DNA of 64,000 nucleotides, taken from contig JAHZHL010000020.1 of the NCBI GenBank assembly GCA_019420305.1, positions 1-64,000 on the forward strand, given 5' to 3'. This document shows positions 1 through 8,305 of this stretch, piece by piece (the stretch's first letter is position 1; the number at the start of each line of letters is the position of its first letter). Position numbers and translations under genes: made by a program. The notes below the pieces were generated by a model, which searched no databases, was not told the DNA's origin, and saw only the letters and a program-made list of their open reading frames with translations. The stretch comes from Bacillota bacterium. GTDB taxonomy: Bacteria > Bacillota > Clostridia > Peptostreptococcales > Anaerovoracaceae.

Positions 1-89
1 GGAACTGTCTCTTTTTATTTCTCTCTCAAAAATTCCACAATTATTTTACACTATCTTTCCGCAGAGCAGGCTCCTGGGAAGCAGAAGTG

Positions 90-884
90 TTATAAGGGCA
101 GATCCTTTTCTTTAAACCATAGAATTCCAACCGCGTAAAGCACTGCGGACAGGCACGCCAGAATCGCGAAATCTGCCGCGTATCCGCTTCCTTGCAGAAT
201 AGCTTCCGTGTCAAACAGGGTGTTCAGCGTGAAATATTTCAGAAAATCCAGGTCAGGAGAAAGCTTCCGCAGCAGGCTAATGACAAAGAACAGCAATGGC
301 AGCCCCGCACCGAAAGTCAGAGAGTTTCTGGAAGTATTGAAAATACAGGAGGAACAGAAGCAGATACTGCTGACAGCAAGGTGGTACAAAAATGCGCCGG
401 CGTTCATCAGCAAAAAAGTTTCCCGATCCAACGCGCCCGGCTGAAAGGCTTCCGCTGCCAATAGCCCCACCAGAGAGGTCAGTCCCCACATCACAATCAG
501 GGAAATCAGCAGATAAAGGGTGCTTGTAAGGACAATCCGCAGCCTGGTAACGGGCGTTGACAGAAATCCGGCAAGACTTCCTTTATCTACCTTTTCCGCA
601 ACCAGGCGGTTTCCGGTCAGAATGGAATACACCATGGGAAAGATAATTGCCATCAGGGCATAAAAGGAGTTTGCCATGAAACCAATGAGCGTGCCGTTGC
701 CGGTAAGGATTTGAGAAGCAATGGTTCCGCGGGCTGCCGACTGCAGATCCGTTACCGTTTCCGGTGTGAATACATTTGTCATTACAGTGAGAAACAGACA
801 GAGTACCAGGGTGAAGGTGGCGAGGAATTTCAGGTTGGATCTTGTAAGATGCGCAAAGTAGGGAGCATTAAACATGTTCTTCAC
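90..884 (-). CDS. ABC-2 type transporter permease
   Basis: Membrane subunit of a two-component ABC exporter. The 264-residue product is very hydrophobic with about six predicted membrane spans, beginning around residues 20-40 and ending near 240-258, as expected for a compact ABC-2 permease. Its start codon lies inside the 3-prime end of the ATPase gene (17-base overlap), so the two are translationally coupled and almost certainly form one complex. The substrate cannot be read from the sequence; drug, peptide or lipid export is typical for such pairs beside a TetR regulator. The stop is TAA at 92-90, and nothing recognisable lies in the remaining 89 bases to the window edge. The family is well supported, the substrate unknown. 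Confidence 0.85.
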   Translation of the reverse strand: MKNMFNAPYFAHLTRSNLKFLATFTLVLCLFLTVMTNVFTPETVTDLQSAARGTIASQILTGNGTLIGFMANSFYALMAIIFPMVYSILTGNRLVAEKVDKGSLAGFLSTPVTRLRIVLTSTLYLLISLIVMWGLTSLVGLLAAEAFQPGALDRETFLLMNAGAFLYHLAVSSICFCSSCIFNTSRNSLTFGAGLPLLFFVISLLRKLSPDLDFLKYFTLNTLFDTEAILQGSGYAADFAILACLSAVLYAVGILWFKEKDLPL

Positions 885-1764
885 CTCCGTAAAACTGCAT
901 GAAATACTCTTCCAGCGTGTGCTTTTCCTCTCTCAGAAAGCGCAGGCCGCACTGGGAAAGGGCGCTGATCAGAGGATTGATTTGAGAATCGGGAATGGAA
1001 ACGGTCAGCTGCAGCGCGTTTTTTGCGCAGTGGGCGTCCGGGTACTGCGTCTGAAACTTTCTTAAATCCGAAATGCCTGAAAAACCGATCTGGTAAGTGG
1101 TCATCTGGGAGCTTCGCAGCTCATCAATGGTAATATCACGGATCAGCTTCCCGCCCCGCAGGATTCCGACTCGGTCACAGGTTTTCTCGACCTCTTCAAA
1201 AATATGGGAAGAAAGAAAAATCGTTTTGCCCTTGTTCTTTTCCTCTTCCACCAGTTCCACAAAACGGTTCTGCATCAGGGGATCCAGACCGCTGGTCGGC
1301 TCATCCAGCAGCAGAATATCCGGATCGTGCATAAAGGTGGAAATAATGGCGACTTTCTGCTTCATGCCTTTGGACATTCGTTTTATGAGCAGATCCGGAT
1401 TTATGGAAAAACGCCGCGCCAGCTCCTGGGCATAGCCAAACTCCTTCATCTTGCGCATTTTTCCGATGAGCTTCAGGTAACGGGTTCCTGTCATATCATC
1501 GGGAAGGGCGATTTCACCGGGGAGATACCCCACATGGGGCTGAATCGCTTTCTGCCCGCGAAAGCATTCTATTCCCAGAATTTCCGCCCTGCCCGAATCG
1601 GGCCTGCAGAATCCCATCAGATGACGGATGGTCGTGGATTTTCCCGCGCCATTGGGACCAAGAAAACCGTACACTTCCCCCTGCCGGATGGACAGAGAAA
1701 TGTCAAAAATTCCTTTTCCTCCGCCATAATCCTTTGTAAGACTGCGGACGCTGATTGTTTCCAT
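868..1764 (-). CDS. ABC transporter ATP-binding protein
   Basis: Nucleotide-binding subunit of the exporter whose permease follows it. Seen in the 298-residue product: Walker A GPNGAGKST near residue 36-44, an ABC signature-like MSKGMKQK near 134, Walker B LLLDEPTSGLDP near 152-163 and the switch histidine in SSHIFEEVE near 185. After residue 220 comes the roughly 80-residue C-terminal extension usual for ABC-2 ATPases. The ATG at 1764 is preceded by AAAGGAGT on the minus strand. The gene is divergent from a TetR-family regulator, the classical layout for a self-regulated efflux pump. The signature motif reads SKGMK rather than SGGQ, common in this subgroup. Transported compound unknown. Confidence 0.92.
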   Translation of the reverse strand: METISVRSLTKDYGGGKGIFDISLSIRQGEVYGFLGPNGAGKSTTIRHLMGFCRPDSGRAEILGIECFRGQKAIQPHVGYLPGEIALPDDMTGTRYLKLIGKMRKMKEFGYAQELARRFSINPDLLIKRMSKGMKQKVAIISTFMHDPDILLLDEPTSGLDPLMQNRFVELVEEEKNKGKTIFLSSHIFEEVEKTCDRVGILRGGKLIRDITIDELRSSQMTTYQIGFSGISDLRKFQTQYPDAHCAKNALQLTVSIPDSQINPLISALSQCGLRFLREEKHTLEEYFMQFYGGEEHV

Positions 1765-1808
1765 TTCGGTTCCACTCCTTTACATGGTTTCTCGGGTTCT
1801 TTGGGAAC

Positions 1809-1838
1809 AGTATAAACCGGGCGGCTGCCGGAATTCAA
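1809..1838 (-). promoter_or_regulatory. Putative sigma-A promoter of the ABC operon with an embedded palindrome
   Basis: On the minus strand TTGAAT (1838-1833) and TATACT (1814-1809) are 18 bases apart, 45 bases before the ATPase start. Between the two boxes lies CCGGGCGGCTGCCGG (1817-1831), whose CCGG ends are inverted repeats. A palindrome between -35 and -10 and between divergent genes is a natural place for the TetR-family repressor to bind. The promoter is seen as a consensus match; the operator role is inferred. Confidence 0.5.
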
Positions 1839-1899
1839 TCAACAATCCGGTGCAAAGTGTCGGGTTTTATGCTACCATGGAAGCAGGAGGAAAAAGGAC

Positions 1900-2508
1900 A
1901 TGGAAAAACGGGACGCGAAAGCGGAATTCCTTACAGCTTTCTGGAAGCTTTATGAAAAAAAAGAACTTGAGAAAATTTCAATTCGCGAGCTCTGCCAGAC
2001 GGCGGGATACAACCGGACGACGTTCTATGTGTATTACGACGATATTTACGATCTTTTAGACAAAGCGATTGAGAGTATCTTTTTGCCAATCCGGGAAGAG
2101 ATCATTCGAAGGATCGATTTCAGCCGCGCGCTGCAGGTCTCAGCCTTTGGGGAAATCTTTCTTCAAGCGCTCCGGAAAGAGGACACGCATATTGAACTGC
2201 TGTTTAAGCGGCATCATTACCTTCTGCTGGGGGAGAAGCTGAAAAAGGAATGGATGGCGCTGCTGAGAGAAAAGTACAGCGGCAGGGAAGTGGATTTTTC
2301 ATTCCTGGAGTATGTGCTGGAGTATCAGCTTTCGGCGGTGATGGGCGTTATAAAATACTGGCTTCAGACTGGAAAAAAGCTGTCGCAGCAGGAGCTTGTA
2401 AGGCGAATTTACCGTATTTCGGAAAACGGGGTATTTTCTATTGTGCGGGAGGAACTGGGAGGTAAAAGCGATGTTGAGCATAATCAATCGGAAGCTTCGG
2501 GAAATTGA
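1900..2508 (+). CDS. TetR/AcrR family transcriptional regulator
   Basis: One-component repressor type protein of 202 residues, the usual length. Residues about 5-55 form the HTH: the run FLTAFWKLYEKKELEKISI leads into the IRELCQTAGYNRTTFYVYYDD recognition unit typical of the TetR_N family. The C-terminal helical part is divergent, with a TetR_C-like end (VLEYQLSAVMGVIKYWLQTG), so no ligand is predicted. The ATG follows AGGAGGAAAAAGGAC. The gene diverges from the ABC exporter and shares its 135-base intergenic region with it, so control of that exporter is the likely job. Its last 38 bases overlap the next gene, which is therefore probably co-expressed. Confidence 0.9.
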   Translation: MEKRDAKAEFLTAFWKLYEKKELEKISIRELCQTAGYNRTTFYVYYDDIYDLLDKAIESIFLPIREEIIRRIDFSRALQVSAFGEIFLQALRKEDTHIELLFKRHHYLLLGEKLKKEWMALLREKYSGREVDFSFLEYVLEYQLSAVMGVIKYWLQTGKKLSQQELVRRIYRISENGVFSIVREELGGKSDVEHNQSEASGN

Positions 2509-3232
2509 GGAAGCGGAACAGGTGAAGATCATACTGGCTGTGGAGTCGGGCAGCAGAGCGTGGGGATTCGCGTCCTCCGACAGCGATTATGATGTCCGGT
2601 TCCTTTATGTGAGGCAGCCGGAAGAATATCTGAAACTCAAACCTGTGCGGGATGTCATCGAGTGGCAGCTTGATGATGTGCTGGACATTAACGGATGGGA
2701 CGCGGCAAAGGCACTGCGGCTTCTTTACCAGTCGAATCCTACAGTGTTTGAGTGGAGCAATTCACCGATTGTTTACCGGAAGACTCCGGAGTTTGAATCA
2801 TTTCGAGGAGTCCTTTCCGAATATTTTTCTGTAAAGAAAGGGCTGTACCATTATTGGCACATGGCGGACAATAATTATAAGACCTATCTGACCGGTGAGG
2901 AAGTAATTCTGAAAAAATATTTTTACGCGCTGCGTCCGGTGCTCGCGGCAAAATGGATTCTCGATAAAAAAAGTCCGCCGCCGGTTCTGTTTGACGACTT
3001 GCTCCGGGCAGAACTTCCCTGCGGGCTGAAAACGGAGATTGACTTCCTGTTGGAGAAAAAGAAACAGGCATCTGAGACGAGAAAGGAAAAAAAGGTGCCG
3101 GAAATCGATAGGTATCTGAAAGAAAGTATAGAAGCCATCCGACAGGCAGCAGGAGAAACATCAGAAGAACAGGAAAAAAGCTGGGAACCGCTTGATCGAT
3201 GCTTTCTTGAGATTTTGAGAAGCGTATGGTGA
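2471..3232 (+). CDS. RlaP/YcgL-like nucleotidyltransferase superfamily protein
   Basis: Predicted nucleotidyltransferase of the polymerase-beta fold, closest in look to the YcgL/RlaP group (COG3541), some members of which sit beside RNA ligases. The catalytic signature is plain: GSRAWGFASSDSDYDVRF at about residues 30-47 of the 253-residue product, i.e. GS...DxD with a third acidic residue expected near the EWQLDDVLD segment. I chose the ATG at 2471 (GGGAGG at 2457-2462) over an in-frame ATG at 2441 that lacks a ribosome site. It overlaps the TetR gene by 38 bases and is followed by a terminator, so it is the last gene of that unit. Substrate unknown; an RNA or nucleotide role is an inference from the family only. 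Confidence 0.75.
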   Translation: MLSIINRKLREIEEAEQVKIILAVESGSRAWGFASSDSDYDVRFLYVRQPEEYLKLKPVRDVIEWQLDDVLDINGWDAAKALRLLYQSNPTVFEWSNSPIVYRKTPEFESFRGVLSEYFSVKKGLYHYWHMADNNYKTYLTGEEVILKKYFYALRPVLAAKWILDKKSPPPVLFDDLLRAELPCGLKTEIDFLLEKKKQASETRKEKKVPEIDRYLKESIEAIRQAAGETSEEQEKSWEPLDRCFLEILRSVW

Positions 3233-3252
3233 TAGAATCTCTTATAAAAACA

Positions 3253-3280
3253 GAAACGGCTGACCTGAGGCCGTTTTTTT
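3253..3280 (+). terminator. Rho-independent terminator after the nucleotidyltransferase
   Basis: Inverted repeat AAACGGC (3254-3260) and GCCGTTT (3270-3276), loop of nine bases, running into a seven-T tract. It lies 20 bases after the stop codon. Confidence 0.85.
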
Positions 3281-3363
3281 ACCCTGAGAATTTTGTAAAA
3301 TAGACCTGTAAAAAAGATATTGGAAGAAAATTGGTTCAGGGAATGAAATTTGAGGGAAGAAAG

Positions 3364-4590
3364 ATGTCAAAAAAACAAGCGATGCGAAAAAACAAACGGA
3401 GAGGTTACAGTACATACGGAGCGGCTCGGGTGGAACAGCTGCTTTCTCAGGAACCTCCGAAAATTTCCATCATGACAGGGGTGGCGTCCTCATCCGGCAG
3501 CTCCGGAGAAAGAAGCGCGGCAGCTCGCCAGAGGGAATCGGAATTCCGGCACCGGATTATGAGCGATGAAAAAATCGGATATGTGTACAGAAGGGACGGC
3601 AAGGTCATTCATGAAAAAACCTGCGGACGCGCAAAAGAAATTCCGGATGGAGAACTGGCATTCAGCAGGGAACTTCTGCCGGAAATGGAAGTCTGTCCGG
3701 AATGCGGTATGAAAGCGTACGTCCGGGCCTGCGGAGACGCTACGGACTACGAAACTTATGCGCAGCTGTTTGCAAGACTGGATCTTAAGACGGAACAACT
3801 GAGAAAGCTTGCTATGGATGGGAATGCTTCAATTAGCGCGACGAAAAACCTCCTGACGATTCAAACCGGGCAGGATACATGGAAATTGAAGTCCCTGGAT
3901 GATCCGGGACATCATCTGGAACTTCTGTATCGAAAAAATGGCGCTTTTTATACGGTGAACTCATGTGTTTCCGTGGCAGATGCGCTGCGGACAATCGAAA
4001 TGTACCGATGGGGAAGCTTGCGCAAAGCTTTGCACGCAGTCCGTTCAAAGCTTCCGATTGGAACGATCGCACAGAGGATTCTGAACACCTGGGTCAGGAG
4101 AAAGCAAAGCATGAGAAAATCCGTTTTCTATATTGACGGAGATAATGATCCGAGGCGCCGGATTGCGGGAATCGAACATCTGTCAGAAAAGGACGCGGTA
4201 AAAATTTTCTGCGCAAAAAACAACAGCTATTATAAAGACGCGGAGCGCCGGACAGAACTTCGCAGAAAGTGCGCCTGCAGGCTGGAATTTCTTTCGGTGG
4301 AGCCGGGACCGAACGCGGTAGACTTCGCGATTGCGATGGACGCTTACGGAACCTGCGCCAGAAATCCGCGGATCCGCGTCTATCTGATAAGCGGGGATAA
4401 GCATTTTGATACGATCACAAAGCAACTGAGAACTTCTTTTTCCGCGGAACAGATTGGAAGGAAGGCGGAGTCAATCGGCGAGATCCGCAAGGAGAAAACG
4501 GAAGCTCCCAATCGGTCTTTCTGGAATTTCTTCAGAGCGGCAATCCATGGAGAAGCAAATTGCCAAGCCGGCATCCTTCCTGTAAAATAA
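3364..4590 (+). CDS. Zinc-ribbon-like plus PIN/NYN-like domain protein, function unknown
   Basis: Uncharacterised protein of 408 residues from the ATG at 3364, which has GAGGGA at good spacing. Upstream in-frame starts at 3343 (ATG) and 3331 (TTG) have no such site. Three parts are visible. A basic N-terminal tail comes first. A small cysteine cluster around residues 82-115 ends in CPECGMK and could bind zinc. The C-terminal 140 residues have the acidic pattern of PIN/NYN ribonucleases: YIDGDN, NAVDFAIAMD and LISGDKHFD. That pattern suggests a metal-dependent RNA-cleaving or RNA-binding role, not a proven one. It stands alone after a terminator and 37 bases before a WYL regulator, so it may be the first gene of the following cluster. 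Confidence 0.6.
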   Translation: MSKKQAMRKNKRRGYSTYGAARVEQLLSQEPPKISIMTGVASSSGSSGERSAAARQRESEFRHRIMSDEKIGYVYRRDGKVIHEKTCGRAKEIPDGELAFSRELLPEMEVCPECGMKAYVRACGDATDYETYAQLFARLDLKTEQLRKLAMDGNASISATKNLLTIQTGQDTWKLKSLDDPGHHLELLYRKNGAFYTVNSCVSVADALRTIEMYRWGSLRKALHAVRSKLPIGTIAQRILNTWVRRKQSMRKSVFYIDGDNDPRRRIAGIEHLSEKDAVKIFCAKNNSYYKDAERRTELRRKCACRLEFLSVEPGPNAVDFAIAMDAYGTCARNPRIRVYLISGDKHFDTITKQLRTSFSAEQIGRKAESIGEIRKEKTEAPNRSFWNFFRAAIHGEANCQAGILPVK

Positions 4591-4627
4591 GAGTAACCGT
4601 ATCATACGCAGGAAACGGAGGAGAATC

Positions 4628-5614
4628 ATGGCGAAGAGTGTTGCGAGTAAAAAGAGAACCCTTTCTATTATGGAGGCGCTTCTGGAGAAAAGCGATGAGG
4701 CGCACAGGCTGTCCACAAACGACCTGTTGGAAATGCTGGAGCGGGAGGGCATTTCCACAAACCGAAAGAGCATTTATGATGATATCGAGACTCTGAAAGA
4801 ATGGGGGATGGACATCCTCTACACCAAAGAAAAGCCGGCGGGATACTACGTGGGAAGCCGGAAGTTTGAGCTTCCAGAGCTGAAGCTCTTAGTAGACGCG
4901 GTTCAGTCCTCCAAGTTTATCACGGTCAAAAAGTCCCGGAAACTGATTAAAAAGCTGGAAAGTCTGGCAAGCGTCAGCGAAGCGAAGCAGCTCCAGCGGA
5001 ATGTTTACATCACAAACCGCAACAAGACCTTGAACGAGAGCATTTATTACAATGTGGACAAGATTCACGACGCGATTTTATCGGATGCAAAAATCCGTTT
5101 TGTTTATTACAAGTGGAATACAGATAAAGAGCTGATCCCGAGAAATAACGGAAACCCTTTTGTTGTCAGTCCCTGGGCGCTGACCTGGGATGATGAAAAT
5201 TATTATCTTCTGGCTTATGACGGGGAAAGCGGAATTGTGAAGCATTATCGGGTGGATAAAATGCGGAGCATCGGACTTCTGAAGGAAAAGCGGGAAGGAA
5301 AAGCCGAATTCGCGGATTTTGATATGGCCAGTTTCGCGAAAATCACATTCGGAATGTACGGAGGCAAGCGGGAGCATGTAACGCTGGAGTGTGAAAACAA
5401 CTTAATTGGAGCCATTCTTGACCGATTCGGGACAGATGTGATCATTCAGAAAACGGATCGGGAGCACTTCCGTATTCGCCAGGAAGTGTCTGTAAGCGGG
5501 CAGTTTTTCGGATGGCTGGTGGGACTTGGAGCTGGAGTACGGATTGTATCTCCTCAGAATGTAGTCGACGCTATGGAACATCGGCTGGAAGAGATGCTGG
5601 GAAGGAGCAAGTGA
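4628..5614 (+). CDS. WYL domain transcriptional regulator
   Basis: Ligand-sensing DNA-binding protein of 328 residues. Residues about 8-75 form a DeoR-like winged helix (LSTNDLLEMLEREG, then STNRKSIYDDIETLKEWG). Residues about 140-225 form the WYL domain, with IRFVYYKW, VVSPWALTWDDENYYLLAY and a following VKHYRVDKM strand, and the last 80 residues are a WCX dimerisation extension. WYL proteins commonly control defence and DNA-damage genes and are thought to sense nucleic acid ligands. The ATG follows CGGAGGAGAATC. It heads a tight same-strand run of genes reaching 13.0 kb, which it probably regulates; the next gene starts at or just after its stop. Confidence 0.88.
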   Translation: MAKSVASKKRTLSIMEALLEKSDEAHRLSTNDLLEMLEREGISTNRKSIYDDIETLKEWGMDILYTKEKPAGYYVGSRKFELPELKLLVDAVQSSKFITVKKSRKLIKKLESLASVSEAKQLQRNVYITNRNKTLNESIYYNVDKIHDAILSDAKIRFVYYKWNTDKELIPRNNGNPFVVSPWALTWDDENYYLLAYDGESGIVKHYRVDKMRSIGLLKEKREGKAEFADFDMASFAKITFGMYGGKREHVTLECENNLIGAILDRFGTDVIIQKTDREHFRIRQEVSVSGQFFGWLVGLGAGVRIVSPQNVVDAMEHRLEEMLGRSK

Positions 5615-5631
5615 TTTGGAAGGCAGCAGGA

Positions 5632-6378
5632 ATGTTTAAAAAGTGGGGCCGAAAAGAAGGAAACAAGAAATCAGAAGATAAATTTTTTACGCCTTCGGAG
5701 TGGCACGCACTTACTCTGAAAACATCGGAAGAGATTAGGCGGCAGATCGATTTTTTCAAACTGGAAGGGCGAAAAGTAAAGCGGATCAAGATGATAGGGA
5801 GGAGTTACATACATACCGGCGTATATATAGCAGACTATGTGCATGGCGTGATAAAACAATATGAGGGGGAGGAACGGCAGAATCAATCGCTCTGGGGAAA
5901 GATTGATTCGGAAATCAAATTCAGAAGGGAAGCTTTAATCGATCAGCCATTGATGGTCGAATTCGACAATGGTGAAACTTTTGAAATTGATACACCGCAG
6001 GTGCCAAATTTCTGTATGACTATGAATGGGATTCCCTGGGAAATAAAATGTGAGTGTAATGTAGATGCGGATATTTTATTTGCCCCATGCATAGGAAAGC
6101 GTATCGTAAATGTGGAAGCAAGGACTTACCGATCAGACAAAGATGTGATGACAGGATGTTTCTTTAATGAGGACCACAGTGAGTATGAACTGGTGTCAGA
6201 TTTAGTATTGTGGTTTGATAACGGATACGGTTTGAGTATTGGCGGACATCTGGACTTTTGCGGCGTTTCCTGCATTGATAGAAGAAATGAACCGGTATTT
6301 ATAACTTTCCGGGAGTTAAAGCCCGCTCTCTCTGAGTGGGAGGACTCGTTTCCGGAAGGAACCAATTATAGCAGGTGA
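5632..6378 (+). CDS. Hypothetical protein in the WYL-led cluster
   Basis: I do not recognise this protein of about 248 residues. It has no signal peptide or membrane span; a strongly basic N-terminus (KKWGRKEGNKK) is followed by a mixed alpha/beta sequence with several aromatic and Cys residues. The middle (MVEFDNGETFEIDTPQ) and the end (LVLWFDNGYGLSIGGHLDF) look like two related beta-rich halves. The ATG at 5632 has GGAAGG eight bases upstream. An alternative GTG at 5611 overlaps the WYL stop codon (GTGA) with AAGGAG only three bases before it. Either way the gene is tightly linked to the WYL regulator. No function proposed. Confidence 0.65.
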   Translation: MFKKWGRKEGNKKSEDKFFTPSEWHALTLKTSEEIRRQIDFFKLEGRKVKRIKMIGRSYIHTGVYIADYVHGVIKQYEGEERQNQSLWGKIDSEIKFRREALIDQPLMVEFDNGETFEIDTPQVPNFCMTMNGIPWEIKCECNVDADILFAPCIGKRIVNVEARTYRSDKDVMTGCFFNEDHSEYELVSDLVLWFDNGYGLSIGGHLDFCGVSCIDRRNEPVFITFRELKPALSEWEDSFPEGTNYSR

Positions 6379-6406
6379 TGATTCTTATGAAAGCAAGGTG
6401 GAGAGG

Positions 6407-6868
6407 ATGTTAGGAAAGCCTCAATATGGCTGGAGTGATTTTCAGCTGGAACATACTTCAATCTACAGCCTGAGTTATCTCGACGATATTGCCTTTGAAT
6501 GGGTGGAACAGGCGATTCACGGACTTGAATCAATGCGGCCTTTTTGTGTAAAAGGATTTTTGGAACCAAATCGGCTGCTTTGTGTGGTAAGCTACTGGAA
6601 CTGCCATATTATATGTGAAAATGAAGAGCGGTACCCCTTGGAGAAAGAGGACGTTGTGAGTGAATGTTCCCATACAAGCATGCTGCAGTTCTGTAAGTGT
6701 CTGTGGGAGGATATCGGAAAAAATGTGGAAGAGTGGGCTTCTTTTCCAGCAGTTGAGGATATGGATATCCGAAAGAGGCAAAAACAGCTTTTGAAAAAAC
6801 TGGAAAAGTTGAGAGGACTGATTGATGAAAGAGCAGCATGGTTTGACGAGGGCAAGGGGTTCCTGTAG
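6407..6868 (+). CDS. Hypothetical protein in the WYL-led cluster
   Basis: Unrecognised soluble protein of about 153 residues. The ATG at 6407 has AAGGTGGAG just upstream; a GTG at 6398 is the other candidate. The C-terminal 45 residues are charged and helical (KRQKQLLKKLEKLRGLIDERAAWF), likely a coiled coil. The same reading frame stays open and protein-like for about 25 codons before the first usable start (IIAGDDSYESKVE), while the preceding gene ends in this stretch. The true N-terminus may therefore lie earlier, or the gene may have lost its original start. It sits 28 bases after its upstream neighbour and 58 before the M48 peptidase gene. Confidence 0.55.
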   Translation: MLGKPQYGWSDFQLEHTSIYSLSYLDDIAFEWVEQAIHGLESMRPFCVKGFLEPNRLLCVVSYWNCHIICENEERYPLEKEDVVSECSHTSMLQFCKCLWEDIGKNVEEWASFPAVEDMDIRKRQKQLLKKLEKLRGLIDERAAWFDEGKGFL

Positions 6869-6926
6869 GGAGCAGGAAACTATCGTTAGAATTATTCATT
6901 GAATTACACTTGTAGGAGGAAAAACT

Positions 6927-8270
6927 ATGGCAATTAATCGGAATGTATTCATCCATGATTCAGACAAGGCGGCGCTGAAAGCGCTGCGCGCGATACCGGG
7001 CTTTGCTCAGGTATCAAAGGCATTTTTAAGTGTATGGAGTGAAAAAATGGTCCATATTCAAAATATGTCCACCAACATAAAAATATCCGACAAACAGCTT
7101 AAAAAGTATCATGATATGCTGCCGCCAATCTGTGATAAACTGGGAATTGATATTCCGGATTTCTATCTTACCCTTGATGTGACTCCAAACGCCTGGACAA
7201 CAGGCGATACGAAACCGGTCATCGTTATGACATCGGGATTATTGGAAACACTTCCGGAGGAGTTGATTCCTTCTGTACTGGCGCATGAATGCGGGCACAT
7301 TGCCTGTCATCATATGCTATATACATCAATGGGAAACTGGCTGCTAACCGGAGCGGCCCAGATTCCGACACTTGGGAAGACAATTATTTATCCGTTAGCG
7401 GCGGCGTTTGCTTACTGGATGCGCTGCAGTGAGTTTTCCGCGGACAGAGCGGCTGTTTTGTGTGATGGGACACCGGATAAAATGATCGAAGTGTGTATGA
7501 GACTGGCTGGTTTTGATAAAGACATTCCTGTTGACGCCAACCCAGAGGCTTTTATGGAGCAGGCCGCAGAATACAAAGAACTGATGGCAAAAGGAGGCAT
7601 CAATAAGGGAATGGAACTATATAGGTATGGGATGGTGGAGCATCCGCTGAATGCGGTCAGAGCATACGAATGTAAAGAATGGAGCGGTTCTGAGGATTTT
7701 GCAAAAGCGAATGAATATTTCAGAGCTTACCATAAAAGTGAACTGCCGGAAGAAGTTCCCGCAGCCTGGACAGAAAAAAGCTTTCTTGGGAAAAATGTTT
7801 CCGATGTAGAAAAATCTCTGCTTGATTTGGGATTTGAGGACGTAGAACTGGTTCGGGATACGAAGAAATCCTTTTTTACAAAGTCGGGGACTGTAACAGA
7901 GGTTAGTATCAATGGCAAGAGAGATTACAAGGAAGGGGATTGGCTGACAGTTGATTCCAGGATATGCGTTACCTATTACCAGCCGCTGACAGAGGACGAA
8001 ATCGCTATGATGCATCCCGGTGAAATAAAACTTCCAAGTTCCGCGAAATACTATGCGGGAAGACCTGTTTCAGATGTTGCCGGCGCATTTAACGAGATGG
8101 GGTTTGAGAATGTTGAGATAGAAGAAATAAAGGATATTGCAAAAGAAAAGGATAAAAATCTGGGGAAAGTTTTTATGATAACCGTGGATAAAAACCCAAA
8201 ATTTGAAAAGGGTGTATGGGTGGAACAGTACGCGGAGATTAAAATTTTATACCATGCTTTAAAAGATTGA
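6927..8270 (+). CDS. M48 family metallopeptidase with two C-terminal PASTA-like repeats
   Basis: Zinc-dependent protease of the HtpX/Ste24 type, 447 residues. The active site HECGH sits near residues 119-123 (LAHECGHIACHHM), and the third ligand is in SEFSADRAAVL near 168-178. A hydrophobic stretch follows the HExxH helix, so membrane association is possible. There is no signal peptide. The C-terminal half contains two repeats of about 70 residues, starting GKNVSDVEKSLLDLGFEDV and GRPVSDVAGAFNEMGFENV, each ending in a basic-aromatic strand. They resemble PASTA modules but are cytoplasmic-looking. The ATG follows GTAGGAGGAAAAACT. It lies in the middle of the WYL cluster directly before two membrane-interacting-looking proteins, which could be its substrates or partners; that is inference. 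Confidence 0.85.
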   Translation: MAINRNVFIHDSDKAALKALRAIPGFAQVSKAFLSVWSEKMVHIQNMSTNIKISDKQLKKYHDMLPPICDKLGIDIPDFYLTLDVTPNAWTTGDTKPVIVMTSGLLETLPEELIPSVLAHECGHIACHHMLYTSMGNWLLTGAAQIPTLGKTIIYPLAAAFAYWMRCSEFSADRAAVLCDGTPDKMIEVCMRLAGFDKDIPVDANPEAFMEQAAEYKELMAKGGINKGMELYRYGMVEHPLNAVRAYECKEWSGSEDFAKANEYFRAYHKSELPEEVPAAWTEKSFLGKNVSDVEKSLLDLGFEDVELVRDTKKSFFTKSGTVTEVSINGKRDYKEGDWLTVDSRICVTYYQPLTEDEIAMMHPGEIKLPSSAKYYAGRPVSDVAGAFNEMGFENVEIEEIKDIAKEKDKNLGKVFMITVDKNPKFEKGVWVEQYAEIKILYHALKD

Positions 8271-8305
8271 CGATAGATTGATGAGATGGGAGGAACATTC
8301 ACAAA

